Assembly (NCBI GenBank): GCA_960531495.1
Contig: OY482853.1
Coordinates: forward strand, 21,421,173-21,485,172
Origin: Zeus faber
Taxonomy: Eukaryota; Chordata; Actinopteri; Zeiformes; Zeidae
DNA: 64,000 nt
Direction: 5' to 3'
Both the position numbers and the translations under genes were made by a program. Under the pieces are notes generated by a model. It had not been told where the DNA came from and ran no database searches. It saw only the letters and a list, made by a program, of their open reading frames with translations. This document shows positions 23,829 through 56,179 of this stretch, piece after piece; the first letter of the stretch is position 1, and the number at the start of each line of letters is the position of its first letter.

Positions 23829-24445
23829 TTTATGTAGTGTAAGCTTGAGCTTCTCAACATTGGTGGGACTGTGGATCATGGAACAGCATTTGGAAGAATA
23901 GCATTTTCATGCCCACGAGAGCAGGTACAAATATATATTTTGTTTTCATTTTGTGGATTCTTCTTTATTTTATGATGAATAAGGATTTTAAATGTGACTT
24001 CGTTTTTTTTTAGTTGCCTGGCATTGAGGAAGCAATGAAAAAGGAAAATCAAAAAATCCTTACACCGTTAGTCAGCTTGGACACCCCGGGAAAAGCTACA
24101 GTGGAAGTGGTCATTTTGGCCGACCCAGTAAGTGAATTACATAACATTATTTAAAAGTTTTAAAATCGATTCCCTTTAACTGTATGATGTTTTGTTAGGA
24201 CGACCATGAGATCTGCTTCGTGGGAGATGAGGCTTTTAGGGAACTTTCGATGGTGGATCCCAATGGAAATACATCGTTTGATAAGGTTTGGATTGATTGA
24301 TTGATTGAATGAACTTTTATTTCAACATAAAACACACATATATAAACTGTATTCACCTTTCACTTCAATTTACTTTCAGGCTATGGCTGAAGATAAAAGT
24401 GATGAGTGGTTTGCCAAGCACAACAGACAGAAAGCTGCTGCATGA
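21986..24445 (+). CDS. GLOD4: glyoxalase domain-containing protein 4
   Basis: Nine exons: 21986-22075, 22254-22303, 22399-22519, 22736-22880, 23545-23681, 23838-23924, 24014-24127, 24199-24285 and 24380-24445. They join in frame to 298 aa, the same length as I recall for human GLOD4. Two tandem VOC (glyoxalase/bleomycin-resistance fold) domains are expected, about residues 5-130 ([21 protein letters not shown]) and 137-258 ([16 protein letters not shown]). The end, [15 protein letters not shown], matches the family. The enzymatic role is not firmly established; human GLOD4 is reported from mitochondria. The ATG at 21986 opens [12 protein letters not shown], equivalent to the human start. Intron 3 is almost wholly a SINE, and the exon 6 acceptor follows a TG tract. 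Confidence 0.95.
22528..22728 (+). mobile_element. 5'-truncated tRNA-derived SINE in GLOD4 intron 3
   Basis: It contains TTGAGCAAGACACTGAACCC, a middle part with CCATCGATGTGTGAATG, and the tail GCGCTATATCAATTGCAGTC. These match copies at 36164-36432 (+) and 60326-60539 (-). The tRNA-like head is missing. It occupies nearly all of the 216-bp intron. Confidence 0.75.
23772..23827. repeat. (TG)n microsatellite upstream of GLOD4 exon 6
   Basis: This TG tract of about 28 units ends about 10 nt before the exon 6 acceptor AG (23836-23837). Confidence 0.95.
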
Positions 24446-24738
24446 GTTGACTCTTTGTTTTCAGTCGACAACATATCAGCAGACACATTTTTGAATTGAT
24501 ATCTAATTAAGCTTGTACAGGTATTACAAGACTTACACCTTTAAATTAAGTAATGGGACTGATTGTGACTTTATCGCAGCCATTACTGTTGATCTAGTGA
24601 TCTGCATCCCGACAGTACAATCACCCACAGTGGAAAGTATCATATGTATATGTTCAATAACGTCATACTTTCCGTGCATTTCTCACTGTACATGATTAGA
24701 TATTGATTTCTGAGCCCTTTCCCACATGTTTCTGTTAA

Positions 24739-24744
24739 AATAAA
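24739..24744 (+). terminator. GLOD4: polyadenylation signal AATAAA, GLOD4
   Basis: This canonical hexamer lies 294 nt after the GLOD4 stop codon and is followed by a GT-rich segment. Confidence 0.65.
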
Positions 24745-24769
24745 ATGACAACATAAACGTCCTGTGTTA

Positions 24770-27006
24770 CAGTTTTTGACATTGCGCTTTAAGTTGTCGT
24801 TTTGGCGCTATTTAGTGGCACAGCTGTCTCCAAGAAAGGTGGGGATAAGTCAGTGCCTGGTGCTGGAGGGCGGATTTGCCCTCTTGGGTGCTGTGATCTG
24901 GCCTGAGGAAGGTGGGACTGGGCCGTTTGCGGCCACCGGCGGCGCTCTGGCAGCACTCGTCGAGGGCAAATCAAATGAGACGCAAGCGCGCCGAGATGCT
25001 CGTGCAACGTTCACGTCACATCTGGAGGATGGTAACTACGAGCCCCCAACTTGGAAACACCCGTTCAAGATTCAAGATTCAAGAGTCAAGATTTTTATTC
25101 GTCACATACATATACTAGTTTCATACATATATGCAGTGAAATGTAATGCAACGCACCCGGTGATAACACACAATATGTCCTCGGAAAAAAAAAAAAAAAA
25201 TTCTAATAGACCGACTAACTGACTCCTAAAACGTAATACAGTAATTTGAATACTTATAGAATAAAATAAAAATATATAGAATAAAATAAAATACAATAAA
25301 AATAAAATGGAATAGATAGAGGGCGTCTTTAAATAGAGAATTGACCAAGATAAAGGCTATACTTGCATGTCTAAACGGTCCTAAATATACATTATGTATT
25401 TGTCCATTTAATATTTCTTTATTATAGAAGCGTTCGCTCAATATTATGAACGTTGTTTACGTTGATTGATCCTGCCGCCCTTTGACGTATTTTAGTATGA
25501 TGGACATGATGTAATAACACGAATATAACTTTCCCACCAGCCAAATTTCGGGCGTGAAACGGTTTCAGCCGAATCTGTGACCACTTCCACGACGTTGTTT
25601 TTCTTTTAATTGAAAATGACAAACGCTGCAATCAGATCTATTGGCCCAGCAGCTTAGCATAGCCACTACTCTTTTGTACAAATGCCTCTTGAACCTTGAA
25701 ATGGTGTACGATGCGCAAGCGAGCGTTCCGTAATCCGTAATTTCCCGTATGACTTGAACGCATCGCAGCAGCTCACTTCTGGTGTGTGTTTACTCCGGGA
25801 AGAGTCGGCACCGTTTATGGGTGACGGGGCTGAATCCCTTCCGTGTTACACTAAATAAGATGGTGAGTAACGCCATGGAAGCTACGCATTGTGTCGACTA
25901 CCCAAAGAAATAGAACACCCGGAGTCACACGCCGCCAGCCTGGTGAAGTCAATAGTTTTTGAGCCAGCTAAGAGAAGTTGGCTAGCTAACTAAACGCTAG
26001 CTGCGCTCTGCCCGGGTTGTCAGGTTTGACATTATTTTTCCAGGTGAAGCGGCTACGATTTGCAGTCCTAACTTTTTAACTTTCGTGGCGTGGGCTTAAT
26101 ATAACCAGGAACTTCAAGGTCTGCAAGTATATCACTAGCATAGGTCTGTTTGGGCTAATATTTACTTCCAGTCTTCCATTCGGTTCATGTGGCATTTCCT
26201 TCCTGCTGTGTTGCACTGGAGTGCAGTCAGAAAAAAACAGAATCGGTTTATTGGGCCAAGTACTATTGTATTGTACTATTGTGTATTTTCATATACAAGG
26301 CATGTGTCTTGGAAGGTATTTTTCTGTTATTGTGAAGACAATGAGCATAAAAAGCCTTAGCAGTCTAGAAAAGAAAAGCAAAATATACAAAATGTGTTTA
26401 ATACACAGGTTCAATTCAATGTAAAGGCTATGGCAGGGCCTCAGTGGTTGTATGGTTGATAGTATTGACTGTGGGTTTACATATAGATATAGATAGGTTA
26501 TTCTACACCGGATGAATAAATACAGTATAATATGGAAATGGATACCAATGGGTGAGTATGTCTATTACTCCGATTTTATTTCGAAATTGTTTTTATTGAA
26601 AAAGTCTTACTACAATATATTGTACAGGTAGTGCACACTTTGTGGTTTGTGTGTGTGTTGGGATGTTATTTCATCTTCATCTTCTTTTTTTTTATTTGTC
26701 TTGTAGCCTTTTTCGTTCTGCTGACTAACTGAACGAACAATCGAAAACTAGCAAATGTCCAGTATACTTTGCATGGTTAAACACACCCATAAACACCACA
26801 AGAGACAAATTGTTTTACCATTGTGTGATACCTGTCCTTTTTCTGTGTAATACCTGGTTTTTTTTCTGTCTAGTGCCTGTCACTCAAGACTCGTGCACCT
26901 GAATAACAGGACTTATCGTGTTTCAACAGAAGCAGATCTCTGTCTCCTGACAGTAGCTGTAATCATTCCCATGACCACGCTCTGGGTGTGAACTACTGGG
27001 GACAGA
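24770..27006. other. GLOD4-BLTP2 intergenic region and BLTP2 5' UTR
   Basis: The stretch contains a short GC-rich patch (24820-25030), a dispersed repeat (25065-25185), an A homopolymer (25184-25200) and AT-rich DNA with AATAAAATA repeats. A probable BLTP2 promoter lies around 25650-25862. AAGATG|GTGAGT at 25857-25868 could be the donor of a non-coding first exon, and TTTTTTTTCTGTCTAG at 26858-26873 its acceptor. That would put a roughly 1-kb intron in the 5' UTR (inference). Confidence 0.4.
25065..25185 (+). mobile_element. dispersed repeat, second TTTATTCGTCACATACAT copy
   Basis: This is the same orientation and the same blocks as 21252-21360, so the two copies bracket GLOD4 as direct repeats. 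It is preceded by short direct repeats of CAAGATT and followed by an A run. Confidence 0.6.
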
Positions 27007-48705
<21,699 letters not shown>

Positions 48706-48740
48706 CCGTTCCGCGGCGGCTTCCTCGTGGAGACTGCGGA

Positions 48741-48746
48741 AATAAA
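48741..48746 (+). terminator. BLTP2: polyadenylation signal AATAAA, BLTP2 proximal
   Basis: This canonical hexamer is 36 nt past the stop codon, unusually close. Confidence 0.5.
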
Positions 48747-49705
48747 ATGAGAATATACTGTATATGTTTATGCGTCTTTTTCCCGACCGCGCTCCTGTGC
48801 GTGGAGGAGCTCGGACGGTTTTGAATGATGAAAAAAGAAAATATATCTAATATCATGCCCCAAATCCCAGAATTGGAGATCCCCCGGGGTGTTGTTCTGA
48901 CCAAAGTCATGATCTGGCGTGTTAATGTGGCCCGTTGTGTTGCTCCTCGCCGTGATTTGAGTGATCTGCGTGAGGTCGTCGACACGGCAAACTGTTCCTC
49001 GCCGCGTTGACGACGCGTTCTCCTGCTGGCTCGGGAAAAGTCCATTTTCACGCTCAAGACGCGAGATGATATCACGTTTGAAAGCACTTTAAGAGCTTCT
49101 TAAAGGCTGTCCGTTCGAGTGTTGGGTTTAGAAATCCCCTCAGTATCATTTCAAACCTTTTGGGGGGGGTGTAATATGGTTGTTACTTTCATAGGAAGTC
49201 ATTACTTTATATGACCACACAATATGCTATTTTGTTTTAAAGATATGACAGCCAGAGTCCTTCAGCCTTTCAATGTATCTCAAGTTAGTGCAATATATCA
49301 ACAACAGAAGAGCAGAATTATATAAGAAATCTATCAATGTATTAAATTATATCCCTTGTTCTGAGGTAACACTTTGTTGCAGCTAATGGCTAATGTTTTC
49401 TAATTTTAAACTAAAGCACTTTTTATGCAAAGTATTTTCAATATTTTTGTAAAATGGTTATTTCTGTTCTATTATGTGCATATCTGTGCTGCCACAGCGG
49501 TTATTTCAGTTTATTCAGATTATTCAGATGCTTGTTTGTTTTTCTTCACTTATAAATGTCAATGCATTTCAGAGTTCAATGAGTTGACGTAATTTCACAG
49601 TTTTAACAAGTATTCCTGTTTTTGTTTTGTTTTTTAACAGTGCTGTGACAACTGTGATTGTTGTTATTTTTTGTTTTTGTTTGTTTTGTTTTGGATATAT
49701 TTGTC

Positions 49706-49711
49706 AATAAA
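49706..49711 (+). terminator. BLTP2: polyadenylation signal AATAAA, BLTP2 distal
   Basis: This canonical hexamer lies about 1.0 kb past the stop and is followed by GTG- and T-rich sequence. It would give the long 3' UTR form. Confidence 0.5.
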
Positions 49712-50273
49712 AGTGTTACTGTCTTTCAACGCTTGAATTTTGTCTGAACTATGTTGTTTTTTCAGAATCTGAACCTTTATTCGTCAAGTGTGAGATGCAC
49801 TTGGAAAGTGTCTTGGTATCAGTGCCCACATCCAAATATTTAAACAAGAATAAGATAATAGGAAAATATTTGTTTAATAAAATATTCATTATGTTTTTTT
49901 CTCTGCATTTTTAAACAGAGGTAAAGCTTTTTATGTTTGTTTTTAATGCCTTTTTTTTTTTTTCCCTCATAATTGGGTTAGGGTTAGTATAATTATTATT
50001 TTTTTTACTTACTAAACAAACAAGAATGCAAGAATTTAGAAAAAATGTGTACGCTGTGATGAGGCATGGATGGCTCTGTTGTTTTTTTATATCCCTGGGG
50101 GAGGTGGTTGTGGGAATGGAAAGCCACTGTGATCGATGCTTAATGTGACAGAGTGAACTGGAGCGGAATGCAGCTTGCACATGAGCCTGGAACCCAAAGC
50201 GGAGCAGCGTGTCTCCTTGGTTTTAGGGAATAGTTTGTCCAGAAAGATGTGATAAGAATAATGTGATGAGGTG

Positions 50274-53200
50274 ATGGGCAGCAGCATCGGAAGCAGCAAG
50301 GTGAGAGCAGCATCTGCATGTTTCTTTTATTATCTTTTCTCCCCTTTCATATTCTGTTGCTGAAATGTTTTAAAATGCAAATGATCATAGCTGTTGTTTC
50401 ATAGCAGAGATGCATGGCAAGTTGGAACAAACATGGATTTAAAGGATAAATTACCATTAAATTGTCTGAACTCACAGAAAATGACTTGCTTTGCTCTATG
50501 CAACAATAGACTTATTGTTGTTAAGATTTATTATTTATTATTATTATTATTATGATTAATAATAATAATAATAATTATTATTATTATTATTATTATATTG
50601 TTGTCTAATAAGCATTTGTTTTATGCAACAAACTTAACTTTTTTTATTATTATGTGATGTTATCATGTTTTTGATGTTATTTTTATGATGTTATAGTTTT
50701 CCTAATTATTATCGTCTATTGACTTTATTCTTTTTTTTTCTATTTTTTATTCATTGATTTATATATGTGTTTATTTATATGGGACCATTATGTGCAATAT
50801 TAAATATAAATGTTGCCGTATCATGTATTGGCCAAATTGTAACCATGGCAGGTTACAATTAATACAATTACACACTCAATCCACAGAATAATAATAATGC
50901 AAAAACATTTTTTTTTTAATTATTATTATTTGATAGATATGATAGATATTGAGATACAACAATATATCAAGAACTTAACTGATTTTGTTTCATTTATGTT
51001 TATAGTTTTTTATATAGATTTTTAGATTTTGATATATACTTTGGATTAGCATGCAGGATGTCCATCTTTTAGAGTCCCGTGTTAATTGAAATTGTTTTTG
51101 TATTATTTTCTTCTAAATTTAGAGAGAAGTGGAGATTGAGGAAGGCAGGCGCTGTCATGGCCTCTTCTCCCACATCAGGACCTCTGCGGCCCAGAGACGA
51201 GGACGACCCCTGGAACCCGACCTTTCCGGGAACCTTCCTCCTCCACCCGAGCGTCCTGGTGAAGCGGTGAAGGAGCGGACATGCTGCATCTCTGACTTCC
51301 TGCCCGAATTTCCACGCCGCAAATTCCCTGGACCGGACCACTTCCAGGTACCACAACTGGATATGATAGATACTTGTATATTATTTTTTTCTATTTTTAC
51401 ATTCTCATATGTGAAAAGAACCTTTTGGATTTTTTTTATTGTCTGATGCTGAAGATCCTGGGCTTTGTAGCCAAAGGTTCCTTTGGACCAATCTTGAAAG
51501 TGAAGGACAAAGTAAATGAGAAGATCTACGCTATTAAGGTGAATTCCTGCGGCATTCTTTAAGTAACAGGCCTTTAAAATAGAAACACACATAATAATCT
51601 ATGTTGCGCGTACTGTAGGTCCTCCCAAAATCAGAGATTGTGAAGCGCGGCATTCTGCAGCAGTCGAAGGAGGAAGTCATCATCCAGGTACATCAACATC
51701 ATATTTCCGTCCAATCAAATCTCTCCCACTTGTCATACGTCCGACGGCTCCTACGCAGCGCGTCAGCTAGATCACGGTGCCGCGCCCTTGTTCCTACGGC
51801 CGGTTATTCCGAAACCCCAATCGTCTGGAAAAACATCCCATTTGACATGTCCCATTGGACGTGGACGACACCCTCACCCTAACCATCTCCAACCCAACAT
51901 CTCCCAGACTGCTGGGGTTTCGCTGTAACGGGCCGTCGGAACAATGGGCGGCCCCCCACGGCCACAAGGAGAGTGGAACACGGCGATGAGTCCCGATCCA
52001 CTAGAGGCCCCCGTTCGCTCTCCGCCGCCTCCGGACGCGCTTGTATTCGCTGATATTCTGTGTGTTGCTGGTTGCCTTTCAGCGGCGGCTCACACACCCA
52101 TTCATCCACAATCTGCAGGACTGCTGGCAGACCCAGCGCCACCTCTTCATTAGTGAGTGGATGAACGACGGACGGCATGCCCTTGAGAGTGCCTTGTCCT
52201 CCTCCTCCTCCTCGTCCTCCTCCTCCCTGACCCGCGGCAGTTAGGCCGCTTCTGGATCTCAACCCTTCCGCTCGCTGACCCACCGCCCCTCGTCTCACCA
52301 GATTGTGTCGGACACCGTACCATGCCATCTAGTGAGACCACAGGGTAGTGCTTCCATCCCTGCCGCGGCTGTTTCCCTTCCCTGCCCGTGTTTTCCTTTT
52401 GGAACCAGCCTATCGCACTCCCACGCTGTTATGTCATATTGGTGATACACAGTAAGGATTTGGGGTTTTCTGTGTCCTAAAGCCAGTGTTTCCCCAACCC
52501 CTTCTCTTCCACGCCACACTTTTTTTTGTTTTGTTTTGTTTTACAATGAAAGAAGCCCACGGCACTATACCACCGTGCCGTTAACCACTAAAAACGTCAG
52601 AAACGTGTAGGACTGTGCTTCCCATGATGACCTACTTATAGTGGTGATGCAAGACTCGCAAACTATTCATTCGTCGCAAACAAATCTTTTTAAAGACTAT
52701 CGTCTGGAGTCACTCCGGTGAAAAGAGCGAATCTTGAACTCGCAAACCAAAAAAAAATCACTGAGGATTACATTTGGCATGATTCAAATTGAATGTGAGT
52801 GATTTAATCTTTGTACTCCACCACAATATATTTTTTGGCAGAATTAAAGGGCTCCTGCGTGAGATTTCAGTTCAAAGCTCAGGGCCAAACCGACTCCTCT
52901 GACTCGTTCATCGCTCAGGGGCTCTTCTTCACCGAGTGACTCGTCCGGAAACCGGATCCCTAAAAAAGAGCCGAGCCTTTCATCACCGCGGTTAGTGTGG
53001 TTACTTTCGGGGTGAACCTTGTTCTTCTGGAGCCGCCGTTCCGGTCGGCAACTGAGGAACGAGTGCGGCCTTGTCTGTTTTGATCTCGCAACACAAGAGT
53101 TGCGTTCCGCCATTTCCCTGTTTTTTTTTTTCAACGGCGGTTGAAAAAAGCTGCCTCATGTCACACCCTTGAGATATCTCAGTTATAGATACTGAGGTCT

Positions 53201-55473
53201 AATCTATTTCACCTTCCACAAACCCGAACAGGGAAGAAGCAGATTGAACGAGACGTCGAGCCTGAACTAACTTCATCGCTCACCTCGGAGCGACTTATCA
53301 CTTGTTTTCCCCAATTGCAGCATTGTGGTGAATGCATCATTTTGTCGTCTCTCTTCTCCTTCTCTTTGGTCCCCTGATTTTTTTATTACTATTATTATTT
53401 TTTTCATTCTGTTTGTTTTTAAACCGTATAATCACCGCCGCCTCCGTTGTCTTTCTCTGCCCCAGTGTATGACTTCTGCTGTGCTGGGGACCTGTACACA
53501 TACTGGTCGCTCAACGGGCACTTCGAAGAAGAGGAGGTTCGGGTCTTTGCTGCAGAGCTGGGCGGCGCGCTGGGTTTGTGACCCCCCCCTTCAGGGATGC
53601 AGAGATTAGTGCATGCATGACGTGACATTTAAATACCTGGCGAGCGCACACTTTGCTGTAGGTCGGCGAAACGTCGGAAGAATCAGCCTGCAGCGCCGCT
53701 CGCAGCCACACGGGGCATCTGCCAAACTAGTGCGGTTATTTCTTAGTGACCCGATGTTAATGTCTCACTTATATGCTCTCTTTAGGATTCCTGCATAACT
53801 TAGGAATCATGCACAGGGATGTGAAGGTAGGAAAAAATTGCTCAAAGCGTGGACCATATTTCCTCTGATATCCAACGTGTTAATGTATATCATAAATATA
53901 CCCTGACGTTCTTGTCGTTGTTGTGTTTTTCTTTTCAGATGGAGAACATCCTCCTGAGTGACCACGGTAATGCATAAATATATTCTATGCCTTCCATATC
54001 TATACTGTATATACAGGGCCGGCCGCTGGTACGCACACCCCATGCGGTTGTTTAGGGCCACAACTGCTCGGGAGGGGGTGGGTGATCCGCTGCGCATCCA
54101 AATCATTGATAGGTGTATGGGCCTCGATCGCGATCTCCGTTCCGCTGCGCATCCCTGTTCCTCCAAATAAAACAAATGAAGTTTTGTTTTATTTGTCTGT
54201 TTATAGTTTAGACGTGTTTGGATGTCCTTATTGAACAAACCAAAACAAAAAAGACAAAACGTGCATAACGGGGACACTTTCTCAGCCCCTCCCCCCCTCC
54301 TGCTAAGGGCCTTCGAATTCCACGGGCCAGCCCTGTATATACTATATTCCAGAGCACCATCGATAAAAATGACATTTTAAGCTGTGACACTTTCAGTCAT
54401 CATTATTAATAACACTTATTAAGGCAGTGACTGCAGAGCCCTTCATCAATTCAATATCCAAAGCAGACATGCGCTGCAATCTGAAGTATATTGTGAAACA
54501 ATGTCCCACTTGTGGTAACACACTATCCTGATTAAATGAAGGTCATCTTCGCTTGGCGGATTTTGGCCTCTCGCGCCGTCTCCGGCGTGGAGGGAAAGCA
54601 TTTACCATATGTGGGACGATCCAGTACATGGGTGAGGAGATTCAGTGCAATGCATGCAAAACGAAATGTCACGCTTGAGTTGGTTTGAGGAATCGATTTC
54701 CGCAAAATTGAGCGAATTGATCCCAATAAAGTCCAAATCTGTGTGGTGTTTTATCCGAGCAGCTCCTGAGGTCTTGAGCGGGGGTCCCTACAACCATGCG
54801 GCTGATTGGTGGTCTCTGGGCGTCATGTTGTTCTCCTTGGTGTCTGGACAGGTAGAGTCACCTCACACTGCCCTGCACGTGAATTAACGAGTACCTTGTT
54901 GGTCAGTGTGACGGACCCACGGTGCACGTTTTTGTGAGTTGCGAATTGTGTCTTTCCTGCGTCCTAAGTTTCCCGTCCCTCCGGAGCCGGACCACTTTTC
55001 CATGCTGAAGCAGGTCAGGGAATTCCACTACAACGTTCCCGAAACCTTCAGCCCTGCGCTCATCATCCTGCTCACTGAGGTCGGCATCCACAGTGACCCC
55101 GTCCGATGTAGAAACGCCGATCTGGTGGAAATACGCGTTTTATAAATTCTCTCAACTTGCCTCCTGTCCTCAGCTCCTGTGTAAAGATGCGGCAAATCGC
55201 CTTCGTAACCTTGACCGCTTCCAAAGTCAAGCCTTCTTTCGCGGCACGTCCTTCGACCCTCAGATGCTTCAGAAGACGCCCGTCGGGATCATCCTTGAAC
55301 TGGGGAACCATCCGGAGCGGGCGGCCCGGGCGAGGAGGGGCCTCTCGCTGGATTACTTCCACAACTTTGACTGTGATAAAATCCTGCATTCCCCCACCAC
55401 CCCGACAGACCCGTCCCCTACGCCGGCCGCCGTGGACCCGGACCGTGCTCCGGTGCCGATGTGTGAGGCGTGA
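50274..55473 (+). CDS. RSKR: ribosomal protein S6 kinase-related (SGK494)
   Basis: Twelve exons: 50274-50300, 51123-51347, 51455-51538, 51619-51687, 52083-52152, 53466-53573, 53786-53826, 53939-53966, 54542-54631, 54763-54851, 54969-55079 and 55174-55473. They join to 413 aa (human about 410). Kinase signatures: glycine loop AKGSFG (first Gly replaced by Ala, as in human), YAIK Lys112, HRDVKMEN (Asp206), DFG (Asp224), then [14 protein letters not shown] and DWWSLGV, which place it among AGC kinases. The tail has FHNFD, an FxxFD-type hydrophobic motif. Exon 1 encodes only MGSSIGSSK, a possible N-myristoylation site; it was chosen because its donor is phase-compatible with exon 2. Substrates are not established. 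It lies downstream of BLTP2 in the same direction, as in human. Confidence 0.92.
50520..50600. repeat. (ATT)n/(AAT)n inverted triplet repeat
   Basis: TTATTA units, then AATAAT, then ATTATT again make a self-complementary block in RSKR intron 1. Confidence 0.85.
50601..51122 (+). other. RSKR: RSKR intron 1, 3' part
   Basis: The segment is AT-rich with simple-sequence stretches. No element or gene is recognised. Confidence 0.6.
52153..53465 (+). other. RSKR: RSKR intron 5
   Basis: A (TCC)n-like run sits near 52200-52226. The rest is mixed DNA with T-rich patches near 53115-53133 and 53380-53420. No gene or named transposon is seen. Confidence 0.55.
54014..54335. mobile_element. hAT-type MITE (CAGGGCCGGCC ends)
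   Basis: The left end CAGGGCCGGCC and the inverse of the right end, CAGGGCTGGCC, match at 10 of 11 positions. The flanks are TATATA-rich, so the 8-bp target duplication cannot be fixed. The 322-bp interior has no transposase. It lies in RSKR intron 8. Confidence 0.75.
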
Positions 55474-55606
55474 GGCTATTGTTTTCCCGCCTCAAACTGA
55501 CTGTGGACGAGTTGCCATGGAGATGGATATTCCTTGATTTACATTGGAGCGCTGTAACCAAGGTTACTGTCAGAGGGGATTGATGGTTGTTTTGAAAATG
55601 TGCAGT

Positions 55607-55612
55607 AATAAA
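55607..55612 (+). terminator. RSKR: polyadenylation signal AATAAA, RSKR
   Basis: This canonical hexamer lies 134 nt after the RSKR stop codon. Confidence 0.6.
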
Positions 55613-55627
55613 TTCTTAACTATCTAT

Positions 55628-55940
55628 GCAATTAAAGATCCATCCATCCATTTTCTAACTTGCTTAATCTGGTCAGGGTTGCGGTGGCAACGGGGCCAAC
55701 ATAGCAGCCCAGACGGCCCTTTCCCCAGCAACTTCCTCCAGCCTTTTCTGGGGGATCCCTGGGCGTTCCCAGGCCAGCTGATAGATATAATCTCTCCAGC
55801 GTGATCTGGGTCCACGTCGGGGTCTCCTCCCAGTTGGATGTGCCCCCTGGACACCTTCAATGGGAGGCGTACAGGGGGCACATCCAACTGGATTGCATCC
55901 ATCCTTACAAGATGCCCGAACTGAGTCCTCTCCTCTGCCA
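55628..55940 (-). mobile_element. LINE-derived dispersed repeat
   Basis: It begins with the CATCCATCCATTTTCTAAC block common at fish repeat ends and contains TTCCTCCAGCCTTTTCTGGG and GGGTCTCCTCCCAGTTGGAT. This resembles a widespread fish non-LTR retrotransposon segment. The exact family (L2/Maui-like or other) and the strand are uncertain. A 20-bp perfect inverted repeat lies inside. Confidence 0.5.
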
Positions 55941-55995
55941 ATAAAGATGATGCTTTATATTTGAGATATCTTGATTTTTTTGTCTATTTTTTACT

Positions 55996-56052
<57 letters not shown>

Positions 56053-56096
56053 TGCCTGTCTGCCTGTCTGCCTGTCTGCCTGTCTGCCTGTCTGCC

Positions 56097-56166
<70 letters not shown>
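55996..56166. repeat. compound tetranucleotide microsatellite
   Basis: (TGCC)n passes through alternating TGTC-TGCC units into (TGTC)n, with few interruptions over about 170 bp. Confidence 0.97.
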
Positions 56167-56167
<1 letters not shown>

Positions 56168-56179
56168 GCATGTATTCTA

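Larger units (their letters stand above)
48706..50273 (+). other. BLTP2 3' UTR and gap before RSKR
   Basis: 48706 to about 49735 is taken as alternative 3' UTR because AATAAA occurs at 48741-48746 and again at 49706-49711. From 49740 on the DNA is AT-rich, with a fragment (CTTTATTCGTCAAGTGTGAG) resembling the dispersed-repeat tails at 21252 and 25065. No gene is seen. Confidence 0.5.

Noticed and set aside
49974-49987. interstitial telomere repeat
   Set aside because: Only about two TTAGGG units are present, which is expected by chance.
53807-54277. 156-codon open frame on -
   Set aside because: It overlaps a MITE and RSKR introns and exons on the other strand. No domain is seen.
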